Part shown: piece after piece, positions 24,731 to 35,160 of the stretch | Numbering within the stretch: position 1 is the first letter of the stretch | Layout of the letters: every line of letters starts with the position of its first letter | NCBI GenBank assembly: GCA_964347135.1 | Contig: CAYFXA010000001.1 | Location: 1 to 64,000, forward strand | Source: CAYFXA01 sp964347135 | GTDB lineage: Bacteria > Patescibacteriota > Microgenomatia > PFEM01 > JAHIFH01 | DNA length: 64,000 nt | Reading direction: 5' to 3' | Position numbers and translations under genes: made by a program | Notes under the pieces: generated by a model | The model's database searches: none | Told to the model about the DNA's origin: nothing | What the model saw: the letters and a program-made list of their open reading frames with translations, nothing else

Positions 24731-25374
24731 TGCTTCAACCGAGCCATAATATCCTGGTGAATAGCCCTGATTGATCTTTCACCATCAACCTCCATAAGGA
24801 TTCCTTTTCGACGAACATAATTTATCAAGGGCTCAGTTAGTTGATGGTAAACTTTAAGCCTTTTTTTAACTACCTCTGGCTTGTCATCTTTGCGTTGATT
24901 CAATTTAACCTGACACTGATCACAAAGTTGATTTTTTCGAGGCGGTTTGGTTATCAAGTTGTATTCAGCATCACATTGTGAACAAACTCGTCGGGAGTCA
25001 ATTCGTTTAACAGAAGTATCATCGCTAACATCTAAATAAATCACTTTGTCTATTTTCATTCCTCTTGCTTCCAACATTTCCTCTAAATCCTGATATTGAC
25101 TTAATTTGCGAGGATAACCATCAAAAACAATTCCTTTTAACGCCTCCCTTTTATCCAACCAGTCGCTAGCAACTTTTTTAATAATGGCATCGGATACTAA
25201 AACTCCTTTTTGGTGCATAATTCGGTCAATTTTTTTACCAAAAGGTGTTTTCTCTTTCACTATTTCTCTTAAAACATCGCCCATCTCAAGATAGGCAAGT
25301 TGCAATTTTTTTGCTAAAAGTTCAGCTTGGGTCCCTTTTCCTGACGCCGGCTGGCCTAAGATAATGATATTCAT
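24727..25374 (-). CDS. adk: Adenylate kinase, zinc-LID form
   Basis: Interconverts 2 ADP with ATP and AMP. The P-loop GQPASGKGT is at residues 7-15; [10 protein letters not shown] is the AMP/core motif (Tyr in place of the usual Phe of GFPR). The LID has CSQCDAEY...CDQCQ, a four-Cys zinc site. 215 aa. It overlaps both secY and map by 4 nt. Confidence 0.97.
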   Translation of the reverse strand: MNIIILGQPASGKGTQAELLAKKLQLAYLEMGDVLREIVKEKTPFGKKIDRIMHQKGVLVSDAIIKKVASDWLDKREALKGIVFDGYPRKLSQYQDLEEMLEARGMKIDKVIYLDVSDDTSVKRIDSRRVCSQCDAEYNLITKPPRKNQLCDQCQVKLNQRKDDKPEVVKKRLKVYHQLTEPLINYVRRKGILMEVDGERSIRAIHQDIMARLKQ

Positions 25375-26657
25375 CGCAAAAATCCTTCGTAACTCCTCAT
25401 TGTCATCATCGCCTCTAACTGACGAGTGGTTTCCAAAATAACGGAAACAACAATAAGAATGCTCGTCCCGCCAATGGTTAAAGTGGCGATTCCCGTTAAG
25501 CCTTGAGCAATTGACGGCAAAATGGCAATCAAACCCAAGAAAATCGCACCAGCTAAAGTAATTCTGTTTAAAATGCGGTTCAAATAGTTCGCCGTTGGTT
25601 GACCGGGTCGAATACCGGGAATAAAACCACCATATTTTCTAATTTCCTCAGCAATTTTATCGGGGTTAAAAACCACGGCCGTATAAAAATAAGTAAAGCC
25701 AACCACAAGAAAGAAATAAGTCAAATTGTAGATGGCTCCACCGGGTTGGAAAACATTTGCCAAACTGGTCGCTATTTTAGCCACGGTTGGTTGAGGAACA
25801 CCTTGCAAAAAACTGCCCAACATTGAGGGCAAAAGAATCAAAGAAACAGCAAAAATAATGGGAATCACTCCCGCCTGATTAATTTTAAGAGGCAAATAGG
25901 TAGATTGACCGCCATAAATTTTTCTTCCTCGAACTCGACGAGCATATTGAATTCTAATTTTTCGACTTGACTCATCAACAACAACAATGGCAGTAATAAC
26001 CGACAAAGCCATTACCAAAAAGACAATCAAATTAAACAAATTGCCTGGTTCAAAAATGGCAAATGTTTGACCTATTTGAACCGGATAGCGAGAAACAATC
26101 CCAGCAAAAATTAACATCGAAATTCCGTTGCCAATCCCGTATTCACTAATTAACTCGCCGAGCCACATTAGGAAAATTGTTCCAGCAATCATCGTTACCA
26201 CAAGACTAACTAAATTTAGAGGTGCTAAGGTGCCAATAATCTGTTGATTTCTTAAAAGAGCGTACATTCCCAAAGACTGAACCCCTGCCAAAGGCACGGT
26301 TAAAATTCGGGTGTATTGATTAATTTTTTGTCTTCCGTATTCGCCTTCTTTAGATAATTCTTCCAACTGGGGAATGACCATGGTGAGTAATTGGAAAATA
26401 ATCGAGGCGTTAATGTAAGGGTTTAATCCCAAAGCCATAATCGAAAAGTTGGCCAATGTTCCTCCAGAAAAAATATCCAATAAACCCAATAACTGATTCC
26501 GCTCAAACAATTGGCGGAGGGCAACGATATCAACCCCGGCAACGGGAATGTGAGCGGCAAAACGAAAAAGAACAAAAATAGCGCCAGTGAATAGAAGCTT
26601 CTTTCTTAAATCAGCAATCTTCCAAGCATTAACAATTGTATTTAAAATTCGGTTCAT
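25371..26657 (-). CDS. secY: Protein translocase subunit SecY
   Basis: The channel of the Sec translocon. 428 aa with ten TM helices, plug region [25 protein letters not shown] near residues 60-85, and the conserved cytosolic loops ([48 protein letters not shown]). It begins 1 nt after rplO. Confidence 0.98.
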   Translation of the reverse strand: MNRILNTIVNAWKIADLRKKLLFTGAIFVLFRFAAHIPVAGVDIVALRQLFERNQLLGLLDIFSGGTLANFSIMALGLNPYINASIIFQLLTMVIPQLEELSKEGEYGRQKINQYTRILTVPLAGVQSLGMYALLRNQQIIGTLAPLNLVSLVVTMIAGTIFLMWLGELISEYGIGNGISMLIFAGIVSRYPVQIGQTFAIFEPGNLFNLIVFLVMALSVITAIVVVDESSRKIRIQYARRVRGRKIYGGQSTYLPLKINQAGVIPIIFAVSLILLPSMLGSFLQGVPQPTVAKIATSLANVFQPGGAIYNLTYFFLVVGFTYFYTAVVFNPDKIAEEIRKYGGFIPGIRPGQPTANYLNRILNRITLAGAIFLGLIAILPSIAQGLTGIATLTIGGTSILIVVSVILETTRQLEAMMTMRSYEGFLR

Positions 26658-27191
26658 TTATTTTCCTTTCTTTTTAGTTTTCCTTGGTGTTTTTTTCTTG
26701 GTTTTTGGCTTCCTTTTTTTAGCAACAACTTTCTTTTTAACTCCAACCACTTTTCCTCCGGCTTTAGTAATTTTTTTTGCCGCCCCTTTTGAGGTTGGTA
26801 ACTCGACCGTTAAAGCAACCTTCAAATCACCATCACCTAAAATTTTAACACCTTGTTTTCTAGCTTCATTTGTAGCAATAATGCCCTTTTTCACTAAAGT
26901 AGTTAAATTAACTTTTTCCCCTTTTTTATAAAAATTAAGGTATTTAACATTAACCACTAAAGGTTTAGGTTTCAAAGACTTAAATTTCCCCTTACCTCGC
27001 TGAAGGGGTAATCTTTTAAGAAAAGATTTTTTAGTTTTTGTTCCTTCAAAAGTCAAACCAACTTTACCCCGAGCTTTGAGTCCTTTGGCTCCTCGACCAA
27101 CGGTGTGACCACCTTTTCCTGAACCATACCCTCGACCCACTCTTTTTTTCTTTTTTTTGGTTGTTTTGGGTAGTTTATTTAATTTAGCCAT
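26658..27191 (-). CDS. rplO: Ribosomal protein L15 (uL15) with Lys-rich tail
   Basis: A 177-residue large-subunit assembly protein; GRGYGSGKGGHTVGRGAKG marks the N-terminal domain. The last ~30 residues are an extra Lys/Thr-rich tail. rpmD (L30), normally between rpsE and rplO, is absent: the two genes are 1 nt apart. Confidence 0.97.
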   Translation of the reverse strand: MAKLNKLPKTTKKKKKRVGRGYGSGKGGHTVGRGAKGLKARGKVGLTFEGTKTKKSFLKRLPLQRGKGKFKSLKPKPLVVNVKYLNFYKKGEKVNLTTLVKKGIIATNEARKQGVKILGDGDLKVALTVELPTSKGAAKKITKAGGKVVGVKKKVVAKKRKPKTKKKTPRKTKKKGK

Positions 27192-27192
27192 T

Positions 27193-27678
27193 TTACTTTC
27201 CTTTATAACTCTTAAGTTGTTTTAAAGCTTCAAGAGTAGCGTAAACATTATTAATCTTATTATTACTCCCCATGATTTTAGAAACAATATCTTTAATGCC
27301 AGCCGCTTCAACCACCACCCGAACTGCTCCACCTGCTTTAACCCCGGTTCCTGGTGGGGCTGGCTTTAACAAAATTTTGGCGGCCCCCCGCTTAATTTTA
27401 ACTTCATGAGGAATGGTTGTTCCTTTCATTGGGACTTGAATCATTTTTCTTCTCGCCTGTCTAAAACCTTTTTTAATGCCGGAAACAACATCTGGTGCTT
27501 TACCTAGGCCAACCCCGACTCTACCTTTTTTATCACCAACAACGGTTAAAACCGAAAAGCTAATTCGGTTGCCGCCTTTGGTTTTTTTGGAAACCCGATT
27601 AACCTGAACAACCTTCTCCTCAAACTCTTTTTCCTCTTGGTTCTCTTCTGGAATTTTTGGTTTTGGTTCTTCCGCCAT
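27193..27678 (-). CDS. rpsE: Ribosomal protein S5 (uS5)
   Basis: A 161-residue accuracy-centre protein of the 30S subunit. [20 protein letters not shown] and the Gly-rich [21 protein letters not shown] stretch are conserved. Its start codon overlaps the rplR stop by one base (TAATG). Confidence 0.98.
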   Translation of the reverse strand: MAEEPKPKIPEENQEEKEFEEKVVQVNRVSKKTKGGNRISFSVLTVVGDKKGRVGVGLGKAPDVVSGIKKGFRQARRKMIQVPMKGTTIPHEVKIKRGAAKILLKPAPPGTGVKAGGAVRVVVEAAGIKDIVSKIMGSNNKINNVYATLEALKQLKSYKGK

Positions 27679-28025
27679 TAAAATTTCAGTCCTCCTTTCC
27701 TCGCCCCTTCGGCCAAAGCCTTAACTCGGCCATGATAGCGATAAGGTCCGCGGTCAAAAACAACTTCTTTAATCTTCTTTTTCAAGGATTTTTTAGCCAA
27801 TAACTCTCCCACTAACCTGGCCTTTTCCGTTTTTGTCAGTTTATTTTTAGACTTAATATCCTTTTCGCTGGCAGCAACAAGAGTTTTTCTGGCTCCATCA
27901 TCAATCAATTGGGCATAAACTTTTTTGTTGGAACGAAAAACGGACAATCTCGGTCTTTTCATCGTTCCTTTGATTTTTTTACCCACTCTGGTTTTTCTTC
28001 TTTGTTTCTGGGTTATTTTCATCAT
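27678..28025 (-). CDS. rplR: Ribosomal protein L18 (uL18)
   Basis: A 5S rRNA-binding protein of 115 aa with [20 protein letters not shown] and [20 protein letters not shown]. The frame opens upstream, but ATG 28025 (or 28022) directly follows the rplF stop and gives the standard N-terminus. Confidence 0.97.
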   Translation of the reverse strand: MMKITQKQRRKTRVGKKIKGTMKRPRLSVFRSNKKVYAQLIDDGARKTLVAASEKDIKSKNKLTKTEKARLVGELLAKKSLKKKIKEVVFDRGPYRYHGRVKALAEGARKGGLKF

Positions 28026-28026
28026 C

Positions 28027-28593
28027 TTACTCTCCTGGACCAAATCCAGCGGCACCCACTTTTCCAGCTTTACCTGGTTTGCGCTTTACTTCTTCGCCTT
28101 GATAACGAATTCCTTTGCCTTTGTAGGGCTCTGGAGGTCTAATTTGACGAATTTTTGCTGCCACTTGACCCACTAAACCCTTATCAGTTCCGGAAATCTT
28201 AATCGTGTCTTTGTCTTCAACTTCGAATTGAATGCCTTCAATCGGCTCAACCACTACTGGATGAGAAAAGCCTAAAGATAAACTCAATTTTTCTCCCTCT
28301 TTTTTCACTCGATAACCTGTTCCCACCAGTTTCAGAACCTGACTATAACCTTCGGTTACGCCAGCAATCATATTGGCAATTAATGTCCTGGTTAAGCCAT
28401 GTAAAGAGCGACTAAATCTATCATTCTTTTTTCGAACCACTTTAATTTCATTTTGACTGATCTCTATTTTCAATTCGGGCCTAATTTTTTGCTTTAACTC
28501 ACCTTTGGGACCTTTAACCACTAAAGCCGGTTGGCGATAATCAACTTCAACGCCTTCAGGTATTTTAATTGGTTGTTGGCCGATTCTAGACAT
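28027..28593 (-). CDS. rplF: Ribosomal protein L6 (uL6)
   Basis: A large-subunit protein near the factor-binding site. [17 protein letters not shown] is the normal N-terminus, so ATG 28593 is used rather than the upstream TTG at 28611; [15 protein letters not shown] and KRKPGKAGK mark the C-terminal domain. 188 aa. Confidence 0.98.
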   Translation of the reverse strand: MSRIGQQPIKIPEGVEVDYRQPALVVKGPKGELKQKIRPELKIEISQNEIKVVRKKNDRFSRSLHGLTRTLIANMIAGVTEGYSQVLKLVGTGYRVKKEGEKLSLSLGFSHPVVVEPIEGIQFEVEDKDTIKISGTDKGLVGQVAAKIRQIRPPEPYKGKGIRYQGEEVKRKPGKAGKVGAAGFGPGE

Positions 28594-28595
28594 TT

Positions 28596-28988
28596 TTACC
28601 AAACTTGACAAATAACTTCTCCGCCAAGATTTTTCTTTTTAGCTTCTTTACCTGTCATCAATCCTTGAGAGGTGGAAAGAATTCTCATTCCAAAACCTCC
28701 TCGCAACGGCTTTAATTCTTTAGCCTGAAGATAAACCCTTAAACTGGGTTTTGAAACCCGTTCTATTTGGGTAAGGGCTGGTTTCTGTTGAGGGTATTTC
28801 AATTCCAAAATCAACTCTTTCTTTTGAGGTTTTTTGCCTTCAACAGCCATTTTTTTAAGATAACCCTCTTTAACTAAAATTGCGGCTAAGTTCTTTTTAA
28901 CGACTGAATAAGGCACCTTTATCTGTCGTTGATGAACAGAATAACCATTTCTAATCCTAGTAATTAAGTCACCAATTGGGTCAGTCAT
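28596..28988 (-). CDS. rpsH: Ribosomal protein S8 (uS8)
   Basis: A 130-residue central-domain 16S rRNA binder. MTDPIGDLITRIRNGY at the start and GFGMRILSTSQGLMT near residue 98 are conserved. It begins 1 nt after rpsN. Confidence 0.98.
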   Translation of the reverse strand: MTDPIGDLITRIRNGYSVHQRQIKVPYSVVKKNLAAILVKEGYLKKMAVEGKKPQKKELILELKYPQQKPALTQIERVSKPSLRVYLQAKELKPLRGGFGMRILSTSQGLMTGKEAKKKNLGGEVICQVW

Positions 28989-28989
28989 A

Positions 28990-29175
28990 TTACCAACTTG
29001 CCTTGGTTACCCCAGGCAATTCTCCTTTATGAGCTAACTCACGAAAACAAAGGCGACAAATACCAAAGAGACGAATATAGCCTCTTGGTCGTCCGCAAAG
29101 ACGACAGCGATTATGTTGTCGACTTGAATATTTCGGCTTTTTCTGATCTTTAACAAATTTTGACGTTTTTGCCAT
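28990..29175 (-). CDS. rpsZ: Ribosomal protein S14, type Z (uS14, zinc form)
   Basis: A 61-residue protein of the 30S head. [10 protein letters not shown]...CRLCFRELA supplies four zinc ligands, the short zinc-binding form. It sits between rplE (5 nt gap) and rpsH. Confidence 0.97.
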   Translation of the reverse strand: MAKTSKFVKDQKKPKYSSRQHNRCRLCGRPRGYIRLFGICRLCFRELAHKGELPGVTKASW

Positions 29176-29180
29176 TGATT

Positions 29181-29729
29181 TTATCCTTTCTCAAAAGGCA
29201 TACCTAGTAATGCTAATAATTTTTCAGCTTTCTCATCGGTCTTGGCATTGGTAACAATCGTAATTTCCAATCCTCTAACTTTGTCAATTTTAGCAGGGTC
29301 AACTTCTGGAAAAACGATTTGTTCTGGGATACCCAAACTGTAATTCCCTTGACCATCAAAACTTTTTAAGGAAACGCCCTGAAAATCTCTTAATCTGGGC
29401 AAAGTCACCTTAACTAATTTCTCAAAAAAATCGTACATTCTTTGGCCTCTTAAAGTAACCATTAAACCAATAGTTTGACCCGCCCGGAGTTTAAAACCAG
29501 CAATTGACTGACGAGCTTTAGTTATTTTTGGTTTCTGCCCCGTAATAACAGCTAAATCACCCCTTGCTGCTTCGAGTGCTTTTTTATTCTCCATTGCTTC
29601 ACTCAAACCAATATTAACAACAATTTTATCCATTCTTGGTGCTGCCAAAAAATTAGCCAACCCCAGTTCTTTAGCTAATTTTGGCGCAATTTTCTCTTGA
29701 TATTCTTTTTTTAAATTAGTGCCTGACAT
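29181..29729 (-). CDS. rplE: Ribosomal protein L5 (uL5)
   Basis: A 5S rRNA/P-tRNA contact protein of 182 aa; [20 protein letters not shown] and [18 protein letters not shown] are typical. ATG 29729 is chosen over an upstream TTG; it overlaps the rplX end by 19 nt. Confidence 0.97.
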   Translation of the reverse strand: MSGTNLKKEYQEKIAPKLAKELGLANFLAAPRMDKIVVNIGLSEAMENKKALEAARGDLAVITGQKPKITKARQSIAGFKLRAGQTIGLMVTLRGQRMYDFFEKLVKVTLPRLRDFQGVSLKSFDGQGNYSLGIPEQIVFPEVDPAKIDKVRGLEITIVTNAKTDEKAEKLLALLGMPFEKG

Positions 29730-30016
29730 TTTCGACAAATTCTACTTTTACTTCCTTTACTAACTTGATAACCAACTCGAGTCGGTTTTTTACATTTAGG
29801 ACAAAATAAAGCAACATTAGCGATTGCCAAGGGTTTGACAATCTCAATAATCCCACCTGGTTTTTTTTCACTCTGTTTTCGAGCATGTTTTTTGTAAATA
29901 TTAATTCCTGGAATAAGAACTTTACCGGTTTTGGGAAGGATTTTTTCTATCTTTCCCTTCCGACCTTTATCTTTACCCCTGGTGATAATCACCGAATCGC
30001 CTTTTTTTAGCTTCAT
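29711..30016 (-). CDS. rplX: Ribosomal protein L24 (uL24), zinc-type
   Basis: A 101-residue assembly initiator. KOW motif [21 protein letters not shown] at the N-terminus; a four-Cys knuckle CPKC...CRKC at the end. It overlaps rplN by ATGA. Confidence 0.97.
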   Translation of the reverse strand: MKLKKGDSVIITRGKDKGRKGKIEKILPKTGKVLIPGINIYKKHARKQSEKKPGGIIEIVKPLAIANVALFCPKCKKPTRVGYQVSKGSKSRICRKCQALI

Positions 30017-30381
30017 ATAACCTCCGGTGCTAAAGAAGCAATTTTTGCATAACCCAAGTCTTTAATCTCTCTGGCAATCGGACCCAAAATTCTTGTTCCT
30101 TTTGGATTTCCTTGTTTGTCAATAATCACCGCCGCATTATCATCAAAACGAATGTAGGAACCATCAGGACGACCTTTTTCTTTTTTTGTCCGAACAATCA
30201 CTGCTCTCACGATTTCTGAATCCTTTACCACTCCTTCTGGATCCGCCTGATCAACCACGGCCACAACCACGTCCCCAAGATGACCAAAACGTCTTTTTGA
30301 ACCACCAAGAACCCGGATAACATTCAACCTTTTTGCGCCACTGTTATCAGCTGGTTTTAAAACGCTTCTTAATTGAATCAT
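30013..30381 (-). CDS. rplN: Ribosomal protein L14 (uL14)
   Basis: A 122-residue protein at the subunit interface. [17 protein letters not shown] and [23 protein letters not shown] match the family from end to end. Overlaps rpsQ by ATGA. Confidence 0.98.
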   Translation of the reverse strand: MIQLRSVLKPADNSGAKRLNVIRVLGGSKRRFGHLGDVVVAVVDQADPEGVVKDSEIVRAVIVRTKKEKGRPDGSYIRFDDNAAVIIDKQGNPKGTRILGPIAREIKDLGYAKIASLAPEVI

Positions 30382-30608
30382 TTTTTTACCACCTCAATAA
30401 TTTTCCATTTTTTCGTTTTACTAATTGGTTTGGTTTCAACAAGTGTTACCCAATCACCCACCTTAACTCCCAACTCATCATGAGCATGAAATTTTTTCTT
30501 TGTTTTTACCCTCTTTTTATAAATCGGGTGGGCCACGAGTCTGATTACTTCAACCGTGGCTGTTTTATCCATTTTGGTGCTAATAACCTGTCCAGTAAAT
30601 TTTTTCAT
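30378..30608 (-). CDS. rpsQ: Ribosomal protein S17 (uS17)
   Basis: A 76-residue OB-fold primary binder of 16S r[19 protein letters not shown] and [24 protein letters not shown]. Overlaps rpmC and rplN by 4 nt on both sides. Confidence 0.98.
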   Translation of the reverse strand: MKKFTGQVISTKMDKTATVEVIRLVAHPIYKKRVKTKKKFHAHDELGVKVGDWVTLVETKPISKTKKWKIIEVVKK

Positions 30609-30808
30609 TGAGTTAACTCCTTTTCTTTTAGAACCGTTTTCAAAGCCGCTAAGTGATGGCGTTGATTGATTAAATCCCGAACATTTTTAACCTTACCCGC
30701 CCTGGATTCCAATCTTAACTTAGCCAACTTTTTTTCTGCTTTAGCCACTTCTTTTTGGAGCTGGGCAATTGTTTTTTGATGGAGTTCTTGTTTTTCTTTT
30801 TTTTTCAT
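30605..30808 (-). CDS. rpmC: Ribosomal protein L29 (uL29)
   Basis: A 67-residue two-helix protein near the tunnel exit. LRLESRAGKVKNVRDLINQRH is the conserved core (only the first helix is unusually Lys/Gln-rich). Placed between rplP and rpsQ as usual. Confidence 0.96.
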   Translation of the reverse strand: MKKKEKQELHQKTIAQLQKEVAKAEKKLAKLRLESRAGKVKNVRDLINQRHHLAALKTVLKEKELTQ

Positions 30809-30811
30809 TAA

Positions 30812-31219
30812 CTACTCCTTTTTAACAAACTTGGTTTTAAAAGGCAGTTTGGCTCCAGCTCGCTCAATCGCTTCACTGGCAATCGCTTCCTCAACTCCGG
30901 CTAATTCAAAAATAATCCTCCCAGGGGTTACCACGGCCACGTAATGATCAACCGCTCCTTTTCCTGAACCCATCCTCACTCCAGCTGGTTTCTTAGTTAC
31001 TGGTTTATCAGGAAAAACTCGAATCCAAACTTTACCCTGCCTTTTAGTTTGATGAGTAATCGCTCGTCGAGCGGCTTCGATTTGTCGAGATGTTAACCAA
31101 CCTCGACCCAAACTTTTCAAACCATAATCTCCAAAAGCCAGAGTTGAACCCCGAACCGACTTACCTTTCATTTTGCCGCGAAATTGTTTCCGATATTTCT
31201 TCTTTTTTGGCTCTAACAT
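30812..31219 (-). CDS. rplP: Ribosomal protein L16 (uL16)
   Basis: A 135-residue protein lining the A site. [16 protein letters not shown], the [17 protein letters not shown] segment and [14 protein letters not shown] are conserved. Start overlaps the rpsC stop by one base (TAATG). Confidence 0.98.
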   Translation of the reverse strand: MLEPKKKKYRKQFRGKMKGKSVRGSTLAFGDYGLKSLGRGWLTSRQIEAARRAITHQTKRQGKVWIRVFPDKPVTKKPAGVRMGSGKGAVDHYVAVVTPGRIIFELAGVEEAIASEAIERAGAKLPFKTKFVKKE

Positions 31220-31869
31220 TAAGTCTCCTTTTTTTCACCTTTATAAATCCAAACTTTTACACCGACGTAGCCAAAGCGGGTTAAGGCGGGTATTTGAGCG
31301 TAATCAATATCAGCTCGTAAAGTTTGTAAAGGCACAGCACCTTTTTTAAAAGTCTCGGTCCGACCAACTTCTGTTCCGCCAACTCGACCCGCAAGAGCAA
31401 TTTTTACTCCTTTAGCACCAGCGCCCATCACTCTTTCAACCGCTTTGTTGGCCACTCGCCGATAGGGCATTCTTTTCTCTAATTGTTGTGCCACCCGGTT
31501 GGCCACCAAACGGGCTGATAATTCCGGCTCCTTAACTTCTTCAACATCAATTTCCAGATTTTTTTCTGGTTCAGGCAAACTAACCATTCCCATCAATTCT
31601 TTTTTCAGTAATTCCAATCCTGTTCCACCGCGTCCGATTACCACTCCCGGACGGGAAACCACCAATGTTATTTTCATTTTATTGATTGAACGGTAAATAT
31701 GAACCTCAACAATTCCAGCTAAAGCCAGTTTATCCATTAAAAAACGACGGATTTTGTGGTCTTCTAAAATATTCTTCCGGTATTGTTTAGGATCCCGGGC
31801 AAACCAGCGTGATTTCCACTGTTTAGAATCTTTCAACCTAAAGCCAAAAGGATTAACTTTTTGTCCCAT
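31219..31869 (-). CDS. rpsC: Ribosomal protein S3 (uS3)
   Basis: A 216-residue protein at the mRNA entry. [12 protein letters not shown] fixes the start at ATG 31869, although the frame is open to 31920; KH domain [18 protein letters not shown] near residues 70-87. It overlaps the Lys-rich end of rplV by 17 nt. Confidence 0.98.
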   Translation of the reverse strand: MGQKVNPFGFRLKDSKQWKSRWFARDPKQYRKNILEDHKIRRFLMDKLALAGIVEVHIYRSINKMKITLVVSRPGVVIGRGGTGLELLKKELMGMVSLPEPEKNLEIDVEEVKEPELSARLVANRVAQQLEKRMPYRRVANKAVERVMGAGAKGVKIALAGRVGGTEVGRTETFKKGAVPLQTLRADIDYAQIPALTRFGYVGVKVWIYKGEKKET

Positions 31870-32239
31870 CTTTCTTACTCGCCTTAGTTTTAGCGGGTTT
31901 CTTTTTCTCCTTTCCTTCAAGAACTATTTTGATATGAGCCATTCTTTTTAAAATCTGGTGAATTCTGCCTTTGGCAACAAAACGATAACGCTTCATTTGC
32001 GGACCTTCACCAATTTCTAATCTTTTAATTTTTAAGTCCTCTTTATTAAGTTTAAAATTATTTTCCGCATTCGCCATTCCCTGTCTTAGGGTTTTAAGCA
32101 ACAATCGGGCTGATTTTTTGTTAAGGCTCTTTAAAACCGTTTCTGCCTCCAAAGCGCTTAAACCCCGGATTTCATCTGCCGTCAGGCGTAATTTCCTTGG
32201 CGTTTGGCGAACAAATTTAGCTTGAGCAATAACTTCCAT
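31853..32239 (-). CDS. rplV: Ribosomal protein L22 (uL22)
   Basis: A 128-residue tunnel protein. AKFVRQTPRKLRLTADEIRG starts the fold and GRIHQILKRMAHIKIVL ends it; a ~18-residue Lys-rich tail follows. The hairpin tip carries the GEGPQMKRYRFVAKGR stretch. Confidence 0.97.
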   Translation of the reverse strand: MEVIAQAKFVRQTPRKLRLTADEIRGLSALEAETVLKSLNKKSARLLLKTLRQGMANAENNFKLNKEDLKIKRLEIGEGPQMKRYRFVAKGRIHQILKRMAHIKIVLEGKEKKKPAKTKASKKDGTKS

Positions 32240-32244
32240 AATTC

Positions 32245-32529
32245 TTAAGTTTTGGTAATAACTCGCTTAACCACTCGACCATGACCATGAAAAGTTCGGG
32301 TAGGGGCAAATTCGCCTAAGCGCTGACCGACCATTGCTTCAGTAATAAAAACATCAATAAAATTTCGACCATTATGAACCTGGAAAGTATGACCAACAAA
32401 TTCAGGCGGAATTTGACTGGCTCTTGCCCAGGTTTTAATGGGCTCTTTTTTGCCTGCTTTTTTTTGGGCCATCACTTTTTTGAGCAATTTTGGGTCAATG
32501 TATGGTCCTTTTTTGGATGATCTACTCAT
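32245..32529 (-). CDS. rpsS: Ribosomal protein S19 (uS19)
   Basis: A 94-residue head protein with [19 protein letters not shown] and [31 protein letters not shown] core. Overlaps the rplB end by 8 nt. Confidence 0.98.
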   Translation of the reverse strand: MSRSSKKGPYIDPKLLKKVMAQKKAGKKEPIKTWARASQIPPEFVGHTFQVHNGRNFIDVFITEAMVGQRLGEFAPTRTFHGHGRVVKRVITKT

Positions 32530-33277
32530 GTCTTCTTTTTCTTTCTTTAATAATTAACTTATCACTGTATTTCTTAGGTTTTCTGGTCTTTTTACCAAGG
32601 GTTTTCTTTCCCCAAGGTGACTTTGGACTGGGCATACCAATTGGTGATCTTCCCTCTCCACCACCATGGGGGTGAGCCCCAGGATGCATTGCCACTCCCC
32701 GAACAGAAGGACGAATGCCCATGTGTCTTTTTCTTCCTGCTTTACCCAATTTTCTTGTTTTCAATTCTGGTTTACTCACTTGACCAATGGTGGCGTAACA
32801 TTCCTCTTTAATCATTCGCTGTTCGCCTGAAGGTAATTTAACAATCGCATAACCTTTTTCTTTGCTGGCAATCGTTGCCCCTGTACCTGCCCCACGCACA
32901 ATCTGACCTCCCTTTCCTGGGATTAACTCAATATTGTGGATAACCGTACCAACCCGAATTCTTTTCAAAGGCAGGGCATTACCTACTTTAAAATCAACTT
33001 TTTCGCCTGCCACCACTTGGTCGTCCACTTTTAGCCCGACTGGGGCGAGAATGTATCTTTTCTCACCATCAGGATAATGCAAAAGGGCAATGTCAGCACC
33101 TCGATTGGGGGCGTATTCAATCGAAACCACCTGAGCGGGAATATCTTTTTTATCTCTTTTGAAATCAATTTTTCTCAAAAACCGCTTTTCTCTCCCACCC
33201 CGATGACGGGTGGTAATTTTACCCGTTGCATTTCGTCCTGCGCGTTTTTTAAGAATTCTTTTTAATTTCTTCGCCAT
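32522..33277 (-). CDS. rplB: Ribosomal protein L2 (uL2), N-terminally short
   Basis: A peptidyl-transferase-centre protein, 251 aa versus the usual ~275. The first ~20 residues of standard L2 are missing; the start [20 protein letters not shown] enters directly at the GRNxxGxITTRH region. The near-universal [10 protein letters not shown] loop reads [10 protein letters not shown]: the His-Pro-His-Gly core is intact but Val-Asp is Gly-Ala. ATG 33277 is used instead of an upstream alternative start; it is 1 nt after rplW. Confidence 0.97.
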   Translation of the reverse strand: MAKKLKRILKKRAGRNATGKITTRHRGGREKRFLRKIDFKRDKKDIPAQVVSIEYAPNRGADIALLHYPDGEKRYILAPVGLKVDDQVVAGEKVDFKVGNALPLKRIRVGTVIHNIELIPGKGGQIVRGAGTGATIASKEKGYAIVKLPSGEQRMIKEECYATIGQVSKPELKTRKLGKAGRKRHMGIRPSVRGVAMHPGAHPHGGGEGRSPIGMPSPKSPWGKKTLGKKTRKPKKYSDKLIIKERKRRHE

Positions 33278-33278
33278 A

Positions 33279-33572
33279 TTACTCACCACTTTCTAAAAGA
33301 TCAATTTTTTCTCCCTCAACTAATTCAACAATCGCCTTTTTCCAATCAGCCTGCTTAACTGGTCGGCGATAGCGACCGCTTCTTTTGGTTTTGCCTCGAA
33401 CCATCGTTGTTCTCACTTTTTTTACTTTAACCCCAAAAGCTTCTTCAACTGCTTGAGCAATATCCTTTTTAGTTGCTTGCCGATCAACTTCAAACAAATA
33501 GCGCCCCCAAACCGCTTCTTGGCTTGCTTTTTCGGTTACCACTGGCTTTTTTAAAACGTCTTTTGCTTTCAT
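33279..33572 (-). CDS. rplW: Ribosomal protein L23 (uL23)
   Basis: A 97-residue protein at the tunnel exit that docks SRP and trigger factor. [13 protein letters not shown] and [27 protein letters not shown] are typical. Overlaps rplD by ATGA. Confidence 0.97.
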   Translation of the reverse strand: MKAKDVLKKPVVTEKASQEAVWGRYLFEVDRQATKKDIAQAVEEAFGVKVKKVRTTMVRGKTKRSGRYRRPVKQADWKKAIVELVEGEKIDLLESGE

Positions 33573-34213
33573 GCTTTTTTACCTGAAAAAGTTTCTTTCA
33601 ATTTCTCAATACTTTCTTCCATCAAAACCAACTGGTCATGACTCAAAACTTGATAAGTATTAAGTTGATTTGCTTGGGCAAGTTCCACTCTTGCTAAATT
33701 TCTACCTGCTCGAATAACATTTTCCAAAACACTTGGTAAAACCAACAGGACTTTTTTCTTTTCTTTTAATGGCAAACCCGCCATGGTTTTAGCCATTTCT
33801 TTGGTTTTTGGCTCAATCTTGGCTAAACCTTTGATGGCGACGACTTCTTTTTCTTTCAACTTGCTCGTCAAAGCAGAGAAAAGAGCTTTTTTCTTCATTG
33901 CTTTGCTCATTTTGAGTTTATAATTTTCCTTCCCTGTTGGCCCATGGGCTCGACCCCCACCAACAAAAATCGGAGCATAGCGGTCGCCATGTCGAGCTCG
34001 ACCCGTTCCTTTTTGACGCCAAATTTTTCTTCTTGAACCCCTAATCTCGGCTCGGGTCTTGGTTTTAGCCTTAGCCTTTCTTTGATTGGCTAAGTAAACC
34101 CTGACTGCTTGAGCCATAAGCTGCTCATTCACCGGAGCCGCAAAAATCTCTTTAGGCAAATTAATTCGCCCTGACTTTCTGCCCGTGATGGTGTACAAAT
34201 CTGCTTTAGGCAT
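33569..34213 (-). CDS. rplD: Ribosomal protein L4 (uL4)
   Basis: A 214-residue tunnel-constriction protein. The long loop TKTRAEIRGSRRKIWRQKGTG / RHGDRYAPIFVGGGRAHGP near residues 52-95 is conserved. In other bacteria L4 also represses the S10 operon through its leader; whether it acts on the hairpin leader of rplC here is only a hypothesis. Overlaps rplC by 8 nt. Confidence 0.97.
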   Translation of the reverse strand: MPKADLYTITGRKSGRINLPKEIFAAPVNEQLMAQAVRVYLANQRKAKAKTKTRAEIRGSRRKIWRQKGTGRARHGDRYAPIFVGGGRAHGPTGKENYKLKMSKAMKKKALFSALTSKLKEKEVVAIKGLAKIEPKTKEMAKTMAGLPLKEKKKVLLVLPSVLENVIRAGRNLARVELAQANQLNTYQVLSHDQLVLMEESIEKLKETFSGKKA

Positions 34214-35060
34214 TTTCCTCCTTAGGGGCTTCTTCAGCCGGTTTTTCTTCTTTTTTCTCGGTTGGCTTTGCTTCTTTGCCTGGTTCAGGCTTTTCCTCTG
34301 CTGTTTCCGCTGCTTTCAAAGCTTCTTTGGCTTCTTTTTCTCGTCGTAAACGCTCAGCTCGTTGTTCTTCGGTTTCTTCGATTTTTTTCTCTCCTTTTTT
34401 AAGTAAAGGCACAAACCGTTTAACTTTGCCTGTTTTGATAATGGTTAAAAAACCATTGATCGCTCCTGGCACTAAGCCTTTTACAAGCAATTCATCTTTT
34501 TTTTCATCAATTCCCATTACCGTTAAACCCAAAACCGTTACTTTATTTCCCCCAGCTCGACCCGCCATTTTTTTACCTTTTCGAACTCGCCCAGGTGTGG
34601 TTCCTTGACCAATTGAGCCTGGAGCTCGTTCACGGTCAGACTGGCCATGAGTCCGAGGACCACCTTTAAATCCCCAGCGCTTAACTACGCCGGTAAAGCC
34701 CTTGCCTTTTGCCCAACCAGTTACTTTGACTTCATCTCCTGGCTGAAAAATGTCAGCAACCTTAATTTGGTCGCCAACTTTAAGCCTATCTGCTGGTTTT
34801 TCGAGCCTAATTTCGCCTAAAAAGCGAGGAGCTTTTTTTAGCTTAGCTCCTCGAAGATGTCCTTGTAATTGTTTGCTTACCTTAGTCATTTTTTTCTCTC
34901 CCCAACCAATTTGAATTGCATTATAGCCATCTTTCTCTTGCTTCCGAATATGAACCACGTAACAAGGTCCGGTTTTGATTCTGGTAACCGGAACTCGCCC
35001 ACCATCTTGAGTGAACCTTTGAACAGTTTTACCTTTTGTGCCTAAAATAGCGTTTAACAT
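34206..35060 (-). CDS. rplC: Ribosomal protein L3 (uL3) with acidic tail
   Basis: A 284-residue large-subunit protein; the standard core ends near residue 205 and ~70 residues of Glu/Lys/Ala/Pro tail follow, which standard L3 lacks. GFKGGPRTHGQSDRERAPGS near residues 135-155 is the conserved loop reaching the peptidyl-transferase centre. ATG 35060 (MLNAILG) is used because the longer frame runs through a hairpin. It has its own promoter (35161-35189) and a structured ~94-nt leader, being cut off from rpsJ by an orphan gene. Confidence 0.97.
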   Translation of the reverse strand: MLNAILGTKGKTVQRFTQDGGRVPVTRIKTGPCYVVHIRKQEKDGYNAIQIGWGEKKMTKVSKQLQGHLRGAKLKKAPRFLGEIRLEKPADRLKVGDQIKVADIFQPGDEVKVTGWAKGKGFTGVVKRWGFKGGPRTHGQSDRERAPGSIGQGTTPGRVRKGKKMAGRAGGNKVTVLGLTVMGIDEKKDELLVKGLVPGAINGFLTIIKTGKVKRFVPLLKKGEKKIEETEEQRAERLRREKEAKEALKAAETAEEKPEPGKEAKPTEKKEEKPAEEAPKEENA

Positions 35061-35070
35061 TTTTTCCACT

Positions 35071-35094
35071 AAAAAGAGTGCCGGAGGCACTCTT
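35071..35094 (-). terminator. Terminator-like hairpin in the rplC leader (attenuator candidate)
   Basis: Minus strand AAGAGTGCC, TCC loop, GGCACTCTT, then TTT: a perfect 9-bp stem with five consecutive T at its end. It ends 10 nt before the rplC ATG and lies downstream of the rplC promoter, so it can act as an attenuator or stop read-through from the orphan gene. Confidence 0.65.
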
Positions 35095-35160
35095 AGCAGT
35101 TACTCCCTAAATTAACTCAATTTTTTCAATAGGTGTTGAACCTCACCTCCATTAGAGATA

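Noticed and set aside
35130..35157. A short leader peptide (MEVRFNTY) in the rplC leader
   Set aside because: Eight codons with no ribosome-binding site and no regulatory codon run; the hairpins explain the leader better.
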